Assembly (NCBI GenBank): GCA_012862575.1
Contig: BLSF01000054.1
Location: 1-64,000 of the forward strand
DNA from: Parietichytrium sp. I65-24A
Taxonomy: Eukaryota > Sar > Bigyra > Thraustochytrida > Thraustochytriidae
DNA length: 64,000 nt
Direction: 5' to 3'
Part shown: in pieces, positions 40,389 to 50,736 of the stretch
Layout of the letters: each line of letters starts with the position of its first letter
Numbering within the stretch: position 1 is the stretch's first letter
The notes under the pieces: model-generated
What the model was told of the DNA's origin: nothing
What the model saw: the letters and a program-made list of their open reading frames with translations, nothing else
Databases searched by the model: none
Position numbers and translations under genes: made by a program

Positions 40389-41362
40389 CCGCTTCTCTCC
40401 TCCAAGCACGAAGCAACCCTAAAATATTACTTGTAGCACAGCTCGATCCTTTTCTCTTGCTTTCACTTTCTTCGTAATTGGCAGTGAACCATGAATTGGC
40501 TCGCCAACCACACAAATCAACCAGCCTTCATTCACACAAGCCCCCCAGTTCTGATTTCCAACTTCCAAAACTTCGCTCACATTAATTATTAATGATGCAC
40601 AAGCAAACCAGACAGACCATGCACAACTGCAACCAAACAAACAGCAGAAATCTCTCCACTAAAACAGTCTTTCCAATTTCCACACCGATACTTCCCCCTA
40701 ACACTCCTACGCATCTACCCTACGTTGACGCATCGCATCGCAATATTCCTCCTGAACCCACCCTTTCCTCCTCCACCCTTCTCCTTACCCCTTCTTACCC
40801 TCCGGCTACTCCTCCAGCGGACCCCACAAACAAAAGCAAACAACACTTTCCCGACTAACACCCGTGTAGGAATGACTACTGACCATTACCAGCGGCTATG
40901 AACGGCCATGAGAGCGTGATTGTGAGGGCGAAGTGAGGGCGGAAGAAAGGAGGAGCGACGTCTTGGCGTGGATTCAGGCGGTTGGGAGAGCGAGAGAAGA
41001 CGTGCGCAAGAGAGAGAGAGAGAGTTGGAAGGAGGGAAAGCTGCGAGCGGTTTCCACGCGGAGAAGTCGCGGGGCACGTCGCACATCGTTGCAACGTTGC
41101 AACTTTACACTTTCGGAGTGGGAAGCTGTACGTGCAGTGGAAGAGTTGAGACTTCCAAGTTGGGAGAGAAGGGACACTTAGTCCAATTCACTGTGCAGTT
41201 GAAAGGGCTTGTTGTTGTTGTTGTTGTTGTTGTTGTTGCTTTGGTTGTTGCTTTGGTTGTTGCTTTGGTTGCTGCTGTTGTTAGAAGTTTCGACGCGGAG
41301 GTGCTGGGTTTGGTGAAAGTTTGGGGCGATTCATTCGAAGGACTTGGAGCAGCAGGTGGAGA
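40389..41362. other. Spacer between two plus-strand genes
   Basis: Pyrimidine-rich sequence (40640-40850) and a GTT trinucleotide run (about 41209-41238) lie upstream of the hydrolase gene. No gene seen. Confidence 0.5.
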
Positions 41363-42787
41363 ATGGAGCCTGCGCCAGACGGGGATGAGATCATGCAGGT
41401 GATTGAGAGCAGAGCAGCAGCCGGAATGGTGCTGATGAAGTTCCTCAAGAATGTTGCGCCACTGAGCATCGGCACGCTGGTGTACAAGCTGTATGCGTAC
41501 TTGACGGGGTCTCACAGGCATCTGTTGTTCTACTCAAAGTCTAAACTGCTGACAGCGCTGAACGTGACCATGCTCGCGGAGGCGCTCTTCGCAGTGGCGT
41601 GCGCTGTTGTCCGGTTCAAGAGCCAGGCAAGGAGCCAAGTGCAGTTTGCCGTTTCCAAGGACGAGAGGGAGAATCTTTTCCAGATGTGCCTGCGCACGGT
41701 GGACAAACCACGCGAGTTTGCCACCAAGTGGCTCAGGGACTTTGAACTCGAGAAGATCGGCCGGGGCAATGCCGAGGACTGGCTCAGTTGGGGATTGTTT
41801 GGAAGCGACTTTGGCCATCTGACTGATGTCGAGGAAGACGAGGTCTCCGACTACCTCAACCGCTTCGAGCAAGTGTGCGGTCACAAACTCAAGCTCGGCC
41901 ACAATGGCGACATCAGGTGCTACAAATTTGACCACGAGCCTGTGGAATCTCAGCACAGGCCGTTGTTGTACTACGGTGTTGTACATGGCTTGCTCCAAAG
42001 ACTGATTGCACCGACTCTGATGCGCATGCTCGGATTCAGCGGTATCAAGAAAACACCAGCGACGTTTAATTATTGGATTTACCGGAGCAACGCGCGGCCA
42101 TCAAAGCCGCCGATCGTTTTGATTCACGGGATCGGCATTGGCGTGCTTCCATACGTGCCATTTATTAAGATGCTGAAGAATTCCATCCCTCGAGATAGTC
42201 CACGAGACATCATTGTGTTAGAGCTGCCTGCGGTGGCGCAACAGCTGTTTCCAAAGAAGCTCCTGCCATCTGACTTTGTGAACGACGTGCGCAACATGTT
42301 TCGAGCAGAGGGTGTGTCCCAGGGGCTCTTTGTTGGTCATTCTTACGGCACGTTCTGCCTCAGTTGGCTGATCAAGCAGGCGCCTGAACTTGTGCACAAC
42401 CTTGCCTTCCTCGACCCTGCTCCGTTCCTCCTGCACCACTCCACCACTCTCCGCGCCATCGTTTACAAGGACGCAGTGACTGATGCAGAAAAGCTGTTTC
42501 AGTACTTTCTCCGGAGCGAACTCTTCTTCAATGCACACATCAGGCGCCATTTCAATTGGGTGAAGAATATTCTTTTTCTCGAGCAGATCCCGAAACGCTG
42601 CGACGCGCTCATTGTGCTAAGCGAAATGGACGACATTATGCCTGTGAATGAGATTCGAGACTTGCACTCGAATAGCGAGCACGTTGACCATATCACTATC
42701 CTTCATTTGGAAAATAGTGTGCATGGCGGCCTTCTCTTTACTCCGGATGGCAAGAGGGTAATTGACGCAATCATTGATTTGCCTTGA
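41363..42787 (+). CDS. Alpha/beta hydrolase
   Basis: From the ATG at 41363 the product has 474 residues. An N-terminal region of about 240 residues includes a possible membrane segment (VTMLAEALFAVACAVV). The hydrolase fold has the oxyanion loop LIHGIGIG (His255), the nucleophile elbow VGHSYG (Ser327), an acidic candidate in LSEMDDIMPV and the terminal His in SVHGGLLF. All members of a Ser-Asp-His triad are therefore present. Large family members with such N-terminal extensions are often lipases or esterases attached to membranes. The substrate is not deducible. Confidence 0.8.
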   Translation: MEPAPDGDEIMQVIESRAAAGMVLMKFLKNVAPLSIGTLVYKLYAYLTGSHRHLLFYSKSKLLTALNVTMLAEALFAVACAVVRFKSQARSQVQFAVSKDERENLFQMCLRTVDKPREFATKWLRDFELEKIGRGNAEDWLSWGLFGSDFGHLTDVEEDEVSDYLNRFEQVCGHKLKLGHNGDIRCYKFDHEPVESQHRPLLYYGVVHGLLQRLIAPTLMRMLGFSGIKKTPATFNYWIYRSNARPSKPPIVLIHGIGIGVLPYVPFIKMLKNSIPRDSPRDIIVLELPAVAQQLFPKKLLPSDFVNDVRNMFRAEGVSQGLFVGHSYGTFCLSWLIKQAPELVHNLAFLDPAPFLLHHSTTLRAIVYKDAVTDAEKLFQYFLRSELFFNAHIRRHFNWVKNILFLEQIPKRCDALIVLSEMDDIMPVNEIRDLHSNSEHVDHITILHLENSVHGGLLFTPDGKRVIDAIIDLP

Positions 42788-43032
42788 AGAGAAGCGTTTT
42801 GGGCTGTTCTCAAGGCCACTCGTTGGAAGACGTTTTCTTCGTTTAGCATGCAACGCTACGCGCATTCCCTGTGACGAGGCGGACGAAATAGAGATCCAAT
42901 TTAGCGTTTACAGCAAGGCTGAGCTCTCTTTGAAATATGACGATACACAAGGTCCGCTCGCCCTTTTCTTCCCTGCAACGTCAACAATTCTTAGAATTTG
43001 TTTTCTTTTTACACTTTTCATTCTTCCTCTTT

Positions 43033-44580
43033 TTAAATATGCGGGCTCCTCGCCCGCAGACGCTGAGAGAGGCGAGAGCTATTAGATTGTAAAAGCTCTT
43101 CCCGCATTTCCCGCTCAGAACGCTGAATCATAGCGGTTCCAAAGTAAATACAACCACCAACGGTGAGACTGAGACCGACAAGCTGCCACTCAGTAAAGTT
43201 TTCTGCATGTAGGCCAAGGGCGGTGTACAACGGCGAGGCGGAGAGGATGCCGACCAGAGGAATAATCACCCCATTCGCAACAAAAAACAAGACCGCTGTA
43301 CCTTCTCTGATCACCCACAACATGAGCAGGTTAAAGCTGCAGACTGTCAAGACGTACAACCATGTGCTGACAAGTGATTCGCTGCAATTGGCCTGGCCAA
43401 ACAACGGGAGCCCTTCGCTGCTGAATGAGTTAATCCCCAGACAGCCACACTTGAACCCTGCCCAAAAATTTGTCAGGATCTCGTTCATGTCAATGTGAAC
43501 ATCGTCCATGTCCATATTTTGAATGGAGATCCCGGCCGGCACTAGCATGAAACCAATTAAAAGCTGAAAAATTGCAACGTAAGCGTTCAGGACATTACCG
43601 CCGCAAAACTCCTTTAGCAGAGCCCACTCCTTTAAACAGCCCCCTAGAGCCAAGGGCAAGCACGACAAGCCATATATAACAGCCCAACCTGGCGAAGACT
43701 CTTGACCAGGCGTCCCTTTGAGGACGTTCACCATGCAAAAGATCACGCCAAGCACCACGGCAAACGCGCCCCCCACGTGTTGTACAGAAAATGTGCGGCC
43801 AAGCAGGAGGAACGAGAAGAGCATGGAAAATGGGATCGAAAGCTGCTGCAAAATTAGCCTCAGCTCACTTCCGATGTTGTGACTCGCGAGTAAGTTTATA
43901 TAGAGAGAGACGGAGTCGCAAAGCGCCATGAGGAAAAATGAAAAGAATGTCAACCGCCGCTGCGATTCCCGTGAGTACGCCGCAAGGTGCCGGCTTATGC
44001 CACCAAAGCGCGGCGAGCCGTGCCCAGTGCTGACGGATTCGTAATCATCCCTGTAGTGGCTAGACGTGTCGTCCATACTTACATACTCATAGTTGTCGGA
44101 TTCGGCCGTTTGCTGTCTAGTGCTTCCTTGGAGAGCTTTCTGCCTGCGGCGGAGCCACTCCAGTGAGAAAAAGAATATTATACATACGAACACTACGAGC
44201 TGATTGAGGAAACACCTATATGGTACCATCGTCAATTTCCCGTTTACGGTGTACGTGACAGTTTCTGCAGCACCGAGCAAAATTAAAAGCACCAGCATAA
44301 CGAATAAGGTCAGCTTCCTCGCGGGGTTCCACAAAGCCTCCGTCAAGTCAATATCTTCCAACTCTTGTTCGTCGATGATTGGCTCCTGAACGTCTGAGTG
44401 CTGTCGCAGCTCATTCGCGATGTCATCATTCCTAGACGTTGTATTAATGTCCGCTTCCAGAAACAACCTGTACGCGCCATTCCCTTCTTCCCCGAAGAGC
44501 CTGTGACTCTCTGCTGTTTCTCCCCTTGGGCCACTCTCGCCATTCGTCGCTGTTCCGCGTGTGTCATTCCCCGCGCTCAT
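43033..44580 (-). CDS. CRT-like (chloroquine-resistance-transporter family) membrane transporter
   Basis: From the ATG at 44580 the product has 515 residues. An acidic N-terminal tail of about 95 residues precedes a ten-span DMT-type transporter. Spans include LTLFVMLVLLILLGAAETVT, FLNQLVVFVCIIFFFSLEWL and LNAYVAIFQLLIGFMLVPAG. The central signature ELRLILQQLSIPFSMLFSFL with VQHVGGAFAVVLGVI is that of PfCRT and the plant CLT glutathione/thiol transporters. A loop with Cys residues (CGCLGINSF, GQANCSES) lies between late spans, as in CRT. It probably exports small peptides or amino acids from an acidic or plastid-like compartment; the substrate is inference. Confidence 0.75.
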   Translation of the reverse strand: MSAGNDTRGTATNGESGPRGETAESHRLFGEEGNGAYRLFLEADINTTSRNDDIANELRQHSDVQEPIIDEQELEDIDLTEALWNPARKLTLFVMLVLLILLGAAETVTYTVNGKLTMVPYRCFLNQLVVFVCIIFFFSLEWLRRRQKALQGSTRQQTAESDNYEYVSMDDTSSHYRDDYESVSTGHGSPRFGGISRHLAAYSRESQRRLTFFSFFLMALCDSVSLYINLLASHNIGSELRLILQQLSIPFSMLFSFLLLGRTFSVQHVGGAFAVVLGVIFCMVNVLKGTPGQESSPGWAVIYGLSCLPLALGGCLKEWALLKEFCGGNVLNAYVAIFQLLIGFMLVPAGISIQNMDMDDVHIDMNEILTNFWAGFKCGCLGINSFSSEGLPLFGQANCSESLVSTWLYVLTVCSFNLLMLWVIREGTAVLFFVANGVIIPLVGILSASPLYTALGLHAENFTEWQLVGLSLTVGGCIYFGTAMIQRSEREMREELLQSNSSRLSQRLRARSPHI

Positions 44581-45572
44581 CTCGTCGCTGTCCGTGTAGC
44601 AATCACAGTTTAAGGACACCTGACATCAACTTGCTCAACGCGCGGGGGCACTTATTAGAAAACAAATTTCCGTAAGCAAAAGGAGAATCGCCAGACCGGA
44701 ACAATTAAAGCGATACTCTCTCCTCCCCTCTTCGCCTCTGACGAATGAATGTGATATCTTCTACCAAAAGAGGAACCAAACCTTCTCCGAATGATAATGA
44801 ATGTAATACTTCAATCAAACAAAGCAATAGATCTTCCCTCCGCATGAAGATGGTCTCAAGCCTGCGCCAACAGAGAGAAAAGTCGGGAAATGCGTCCACG
44901 ACTTTTTTCCCACCGAGATGTGGTGACCCCGTTTCCCCGCACCAGTCCGGACCCACCGTATGTTAGTCGTACGCGATATGCGGTCTTATATGAACGGTAG
45001 CACACATAGAAGTTTGCTCAGCGAGGGCGCGGACACTTTTTCCACCCTCCTCCCGTCTTTCGCCGAGGTGCCGTGAGGGAGAAAGGAGACAAAGGCAATT
45101 AATTAATTCGCTAAACCAGAGCGAACGAATCCAACGAACGAGTCCCTGTTCGTTGTGTTCGTTATCGTAACCATGCGCAAGTGATAGCAAGCCGAATAGA
45201 TCTTTTTTTACCTATAATATGTACATAGAAAGTGTTATAGTAGTAGAGTGGTGGAATAACGCTCTGGTTTGTGGAATAGTGCACTGCATAAGTTAGTTAC
45301 AAAGGCACAACGGAATGAATCTTTGAAGATTGACTGTGAAAAGTAATGTGCATCAAATGAAACACGAATGAAACAAATGCCTTGATACCTTCCATAACTC
45401 GTTTTTTAGTTTCTCAGAGATGCGATACCATCCACCACCAACAAAAGGAAGGCGCACATGGCACGTGGACCATGGCCAACAAAGTCTTGCATGAAAGAGA
45501 AACAAAACAAACCAGAGGAGGGAAACGTTCGGGATATTGCATATGATCTAATTCTGACGGTGAATTCTGATT
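44581..45572. other. Spacer upstream of the CRT-like gene
   Basis: No gene is seen; 44960-45190 is CpG-rich. The 3' end of the TMEM63 gene abuts it. Confidence 0.5.
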
Positions 45573-48500
45573 CTATATGTTCCCAACGGAATCCGAGGTT
45601 TGATGCTTTGCAAGCCGCATACACCTGGCAGGAGAGCCCGAAGAGCCTGTTATTTCCACAGATTGCTGTGCCCGTTTGAGACGGTTGCGAAATGAAACGC
45701 GTTGCCCGTTTTCGCCCACGACATCCTGGCTCTCGCTCTCGCTACCTTGCGATACGCAGTCCTCAATCTCGGAGAGGTCCTCTGCATCGTCATCCTCCAC
45801 GTCACAATCCGACGTAGCGTGAGTGTACCGAATCGGAATCCTGCCCAGCAAGTGCTCGGCGACGAACGCTGCAGTTGCCTTTGCGAAACGAGTGGCCCTT
45901 CGTGTGATGGTCCCAAAGTCTGAGAAACAAAAGGACGATGGATTCCTGAAAAAGTGCAAAATCCGGGAACTTTGCAGCTCCTTCTCTGACGCATACGGAA
46001 AATCCGATACGCCAGCGCCAACAATCATGCCTTGCTCATTGTATGCGTCCACTAGAAACACGTACAAGCAGTCGGAAGCCGTGTATACGAAGATGGAGTA
46101 CAAAATCAGGAGTTGCAAAACAGTGCCTCGAATGACTTGCGTTCCTGGAATAGCCAAGTCGGGATCGTCAGGGGACACCACAGAACAGCCGCGAGGGTTC
46201 CGCCCAGCGGCAACGGGGAGGATTTCGTTTGGGATACAGACATAGGAAGAAAAGTACCCGATGATCCCGATCTGATAGAGTAAGAGAGGGATGGGGAGAT
46301 ACCGGACGGCTGCGCGGCCAATGCGGCAGCGAGGAACTGAGTGAGACTTGTCCCGGCCACATTCGTAATTGAGTTGATATTGGTCCACGCATATCTTGAC
46401 GTAAAAGTAGGCCAGGCCAAACGGCATAATGACCGGCACAGTTGTGGAAAACATGATGATAAGTGAGAGAACCGACAGAAACGTGGCGTACTCTGACCCA
46501 AAATCAAAAATGAGCTTGGATTCGCGCGCGTGCTGTCGATCCTCGGGAGTCGCCCACGGCCACAACCACTCCAACGAGAACCTCCAAATGAGACTTGGGA
46601 GGCTCATCAACTGGAAGGCGCTACCAACAAGGGTTTGTGTGATGATGTAGGTCAAAGTGAACGCCCCTGATGTCACGACAAAGACCTGGCCGAGCAATGA
46701 GAAAGGGGACGCGTCGTTACTGATGATATCTCCGACAAAGCTGCTCAGCGTTTTGAAGGCAAACGCGGGGAGCAGGAGGGTATTGAAAAGCAAGAACCAA
46801 AACGTCTTGTGCAGAACAGAGGTCTCCTGCGCAGAGTAAGTGTGATGCGGCTCCCAGTACTTTGCGATGATGTACACCACAAACATGAGGGCGTTGTTCA
46901 CAAGCACGATTACTAACTGCGGAAGGAAAACGAAGAGAAACGACGCCAAGGATGGATGGAATTCCCTAATCTTGTCCATCAAGCCAACCCAGAATGACTC
47001 CAAGTTTTCGCTCACAAAGTCTGTGTCGGTTTCGGCGCTATTGCTGTCTATCTTTCCTCCGAGGTGCGAGACCAAGCTCAAAATAGTCGTCGGCATTGTC
47101 ACAACCACGAGGACAACAGCAATGAGCAAGTTTGCCAAAATTGTTCTGATCCAATAGACCTTGGGATCCAAGTGCAAAGCTTCCCATATCAGATCGTGTG
47201 GATCAGGGGACGAGACGACGTCCCACTCTTTCAGTTTGCTGGCCTCCACCTCGCCTTGCAGCACAGCTGCGGCCGCTGCCCTTTCTGCCGCGCTGTACCG
47301 TCGCAGCATCCCCTTTCCTGTCTCCTTTTGCTTCGAAGGGCTCGTCTTGGGGGACTGCTCTGGACGGTTCGTCGCTGTTTTCTCGGGCTCCCGTATTTGA
47401 CCATCTTTATCAAGGACATTGGCTTCCAAATCCTCAAATGAGAAAGGACCAAAGACCTCCGTTTCGTCCAGCTCCTCATCGTCCTCTACGGGTGAGCTTT
47501 GCGCGGCGTTGGGCAAAGGTTTGACGTCGCCGAGTTTGCGCATGATTGCCTGGCGAATGCTCCGCTTTCTCTCCAAAAGGTCTGCAAACCTAGTTGCTAG
47601 TTCAATGCTGGTGAAAGTGACGATACATTTTCCGGCGTGCTTCTCCTGTAAGCTGGCCTCCAGCTGTCTGATACGGCGCAACTCTGCCTCCTTCTCGTCA
47701 AGAAGTGCGACCTCCCGCGACACACCTGCGTGCGCGCGCACAGATCGCGAGAAATCCAAACTTCCAGGCTTTGCGCGCATGAATTGCACTGTGACCTCCT
47801 CCCCGGTGGCGTCGTCGTCATCGTCGTCCCCATTCTCCTCTGTCTCACCCGCCTGCCGATGGCGTCCCGAGTCCTCCTCGTCAAACGCTTGGGAATTCCT
47901 GGAAGCAAAGCGGCGTAAAGTTGCCACCTCTGTCTCCACTTTGTGACGCTTCTTTTCTAGTTCGGTTGCCTCCCGGTGGTCCATGATAAGAATCACATTC
48001 TCCACCTGGCCCGGAAATATTGACTCCAGCAAACGCCTCACCCGCTCGTCTGTGAATGACTCGGGCAATTTGCTCTTCACAAATACGGATGCATCCCAAG
48101 TGTCCACGGTGCGTGAGCCAATCACGCCATGTCTCCACGACCATTTGACGTGCTGACGGCAATTATACACATACCTGTAATAGATCCAGCTAAATACAAA
48201 TACAAAAAGAGTGTGGACCCAAAGAAGTGGGGAGTGTTTTCCTATGTGCTGAATAGTGCTGCGAGTAAACTCCAAGTTTACAGTATTCTGACCAGCTGCA
48301 AGATGGACCGGGAGCAGGACAGCACACCCAAGCGCTGTCATCATGAAGATTAATATAGCAGTTTCTCGATGCAATGCCAGGTAAAGGGCAGCCTCACTCC
48401 CAAGGTTCTCCAGATCTTCTCCCCGGTAATGGCGTAAACGCACGGCATTCAAGAAAGCACCTCTGAAAAGGTTTCCAGCCATCGAGCAGCACTTTCTGAT

Positions 48501-49577
48501 GCGCCCCGCAAAGGATGGCTCTTCTTGAACAGAGTTACGAAAGAACTTGAAGATGAAATAGATTACCACAGGGAGGAAGATCGCGGCCCCGAACATGCAC
48601 ACATCTGCGATTGAGTCCCACCCCTGCGGGGGCTGGAAAGGCTTTGAAAGCATGAGTTTGTTGTTGTTGGAGTCGATCGCAAGAGTCTGCGTCCCAACGG
48701 TGGTGTTGGTGACCACAACAATTCCGTCCCCAATGTCCGTGGCTTCACCCTCCACGGAGACCGCGTTCGGCTTCTCTGGCTCGGTGATGACTCCTGCCGG
48801 GGCCACGGCAGGGTCCACAAAGTCTCCGGCCCATGCGGTTGGGGAGAGTGACGAGTAGTGGTGCACCACGTCCTCCCCTGGCTGCGACGGTGGAGAGGAT
48901 GCGACATCTGTGACGGACCCGGTCGAAGGAGCGCTAGGTGACTCTGCGGAAGAGCCACTTTGCGCAGACTGTGTGGGAGGCTGGTTGGCTTGGGGGGTCG
49001 AAGGCGGGGTCGAAGATGAGATCGGGGAAGATACAGGTGAGAGAGTGACTGCGGAGATTGGAGCAGGAGCCACGACGGGAGCAGGAGCTGGCACAACAGA
49101 GGGGGTCTCTTTCTTTCCGCCACCAATCTTCTCGCTGGTAACGAGTGTTCCAGGTTCATAAACTTTGGCAGGAGTTGGGCTTCCGTCAGAATTGGCCAAG
49201 AAATTCTCCACAGGTTTCGTCGCTGCTGCAGGGGGTGCAGGGGGTGTAGGGGGCGGAGCATCCTCATGCGTTCCCTCGCCCTGCCCTGCATTTGGCGCGG
49301 TGCTGGGCACCTCGATGACATGAACATGAGTGACACTAGCTCCAGCTGCGGAGGTCGGGCTGGCATTCGTTTCCATCAGCTGCGGCGTATTCGAGTCCCC
49401 ATCTCGGTCGGCATCAGCCACATTCGCACTGTGCACCACATCTTCAAACCCGCCATTCACTCCGTTCACTTGCCCATCGCCATTCTTCTCGCTCGCATTA
49501 CTCGCATTGCTCACATTACTCACGTCAGTCTCCATTCCTCCCAGCGGTCCCGAGCGCGTACTCAAAGGCACTACCAT
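45573..49577 (-). CDS. OSCA/TMEM63 (CSC1-like, DUF221) mechanosensitive cation channel
   Basis: A 1334-residue intronless frame opens at ATG (49577; a second ATG at 49535 is possible). The first 320 residues are disordered and Pro/Ser/Ala-rich. A first span (IADVCMFGAAIFLPVVIYFIF) is followed by two more (TAILIFMMTALGCAVLLPVH, LLWVHTLFVFVFSWIYYRYV). A cytosolic RRM-like domain follows, with a long coiled and acidic insert (GETEENGDDDDDD). The family signature SPDPHDLIWEALHLD then leads into the RSN1_7TM region with about seven spans. OSCA/TMEM63 proteins are membrane-tension or osmotically gated cation channels. The acidic C-terminal tail is about 130 residues. The N-terminal extension is much longer than in animals and plants. 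Confidence 0.85.
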   Translation of the reverse strand: MVVPLSTRSGPLGGMETDVSNVSNASNASEKNGDGQVNGVNGGFEDVVHSANVADADRDGDSNTPQLMETNASPTSAAGASVTHVHVIEVPSTAPNAGQGEGTHEDAPPPTPPAPPAAATKPVENFLANSDGSPTPAKVYEPGTLVTSEKIGGGKKETPSVVPAPAPVVAPAPISAVTLSPVSSPISSSTPPSTPQANQPPTQSAQSGSSAESPSAPSTGSVTDVASSPPSQPGEDVVHHYSSLSPTAWAGDFVDPAVAPAGVITEPEKPNAVSVEGEATDIGDGIVVVTNTTVGTQTLAIDSNNNKLMLSKPFQPPQGWDSIADVCMFGAAIFLPVVIYFIFKFFRNSVQEEPSFAGRIRKCCSMAGNLFRGAFLNAVRLRHYRGEDLENLGSEAALYLALHRETAILIFMMTALGCAVLLPVHLAAGQNTVNLEFTRSTIQHIGKHSPLLWVHTLFVFVFSWIYYRYVYNCRQHVKWSWRHGVIGSRTVDTWDASVFVKSKLPESFTDERVRRLLESIFPGQVENVILIMDHREATELEKKRHKVETEVATLRRFASRNSQAFDEEDSGRHRQAGETEENGDDDDDDATGEEVTVQFMRAKPGSLDFSRSVRAHAGVSREVALLDEKEAELRRIRQLEASLQEKHAGKCIVTFTSIELATRFADLLERKRSIRQAIMRKLGDVKPLPNAAQSSPVEDDEELDETEVFGPFSFEDLEANVLDKDGQIREPEKTATNRPEQSPKTSPSKQKETGKGMLRRYSAAERAAAAAVLQGEVEASKLKEWDVVSSPDPHDLIWEALHLDPKVYWIRTILANLLIAVVLVVVTMPTTILSLVSHLGGKIDSNSAETDTDFVSENLESFWVGLMDKIREFHPSLASFLFVFLPQLVIVLVNNALMFVVYIIAKYWEPHHTYSAQETSVLHKTFWFLLFNTLLLPAFAFKTLSSFVGDIISNDASPFSLLGQVFVVTSGAFTLTYIITQTLVGSAFQLMSLPSLIWRFSLEWLWPWATPEDRQHARESKLIFDFGSEYATFLSVLSLIIMFSTTVPVIMPFGLAYFYVKICVDQYQLNYECGRDKSHSVPRCRIGRAAVRYLPIPLLLYQIGIIGYFSSYVCIPNEILPVAAGRNPRGCSVVSPDDPDLAIPGTQVIRGTVLQLLILYSIFVYTASDCLYVFLVDAYNEQGMIVGAGVSDFPYASEKELQSSRILHFFRNPSSFCFSDFGTITRRATRFAKATAAFVAEHLLGRIPIRYTHATSDCDVEDDDAEDLSEIEDCVSQGSESESQDVVGENGQRVSFRNRLKRAQQSVEITGSSGSPARCMRLAKHQTSDSVGNI

Positions 49578-50736
49578 CAACTATCAACTATCAACCATCA
49601 ACCATCAATCATCAATCATCAACCGCCTGGCAAAGCCCCTTTGATCTCCAGTGTTTTGCCAAACAAATATCAGCTCTTGGCACTTTGTACTTGGCACTTT
49701 GTTTGCACTTGGCACTTTCCCGTGAGCGGCTCTTTCCTTCTTCCTTTCCTTTCCTATGGCCGCCGTACTGCGGCACTAGAATAGGCGGTAGCGTATCCCG
49801 CGCGCTCCGAGTGCTGCTGTTGATCTGTGGAACGTTCCTGGAATGGTCGCGTACGAGAGGCGTACGAGAGGCGTACGAGAGAGTGTCCGCGGTGGAGAAG
49901 AAGGAAAAGATGTCACGCGAGCGCTTTGCTTTTCAGCGCACTTGCTTAGCGGGTGGTTAGGCGTTTCGTTAGGGTTGGGGGCCCGCCAGGGAGCGTTTAC
50001 CTTAGGTTGGTTGATAACTTGCTACTAGACAACTTGGATTATTATAATGTAGATGTTTCGTATAAGACTTGGGTGGAAAAGGGCGGCTTTGGTCTTACTG
50101 CGTTGCGTAGCTGGTGTACACGCACGGCTCTAAGCCTTACCTTAAGAAGGGGTACCGTTAAGGAGAGTCGGCGTACGAACAACTCCTTGATCTCTGTTAT
50201 AATATGAATTATATTGGGAACTATGAAATGCGATACAAAGTCGTATCTTCGCTCGTGAATGTTCGCCATCTCGCCATAGTATCGCCTAATAGGGCTTCAT
50301 TAGCAAGCACACAAACATTTCGCGATGATCCTTTCGTACGCAAGGTTACAGGATGTTACAGGAACACATTGGCAAACATAGTTTGCCAACCCAAGAATGA
50401 AGAGAGTTTGCCGATCACTCACGTGACGACCCAACTCACTGGAAAGGGATCGACTTGGAAGAACATACTTCTGAATTCTGATGAGTTAAACGTTACCAGT
50501 ATTAAAACAGACTTACTTCCACCCCACTGCTCCAAATCCAATGGACATTCGTTCGATGGGACGGACCTCGCCTCAACTCACCGCTGCTCAAAATATATGT
50601 CTGTCAATGCGGAAGGAGCAGAGCGCGAGCAGACCCGAAATTGGCAAGAACGAACCATAAGGTGACGTATCGTCGCGTCGTGTCGCGTCGCGGGAGAAGA
50701 GCTTTTTGTTGGTACGCAAATTGAGGAGGGAGGAGA
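49578..50736. other. Divergent spacer
   Basis: CTTGGCACTTTG blocks repeat near 49674-49718, ATCAACT/ATCAACC/ATCAATC runs lie just upstream of the TMEM63 start (49577-49622), GTACGAGAGGC repeats occur at 49850-49878, and 49790-50340 is CpG/CTA-rich. An ATG-started frame of 153 codons at 50204-50665 shows no family features. Confidence 0.5.

Noticed and set aside
45702-47946. Plus-strand frames of 73-175 codons antisense to TMEM63
   Set aside because: Shadows of a well-supported coding frame.
50204-50665. 153-codon ATG-started frame upstream of the secreted modular protein
   Set aside because: No domain, and it lies in a spacer with promoter-like texture; kept only as a note.
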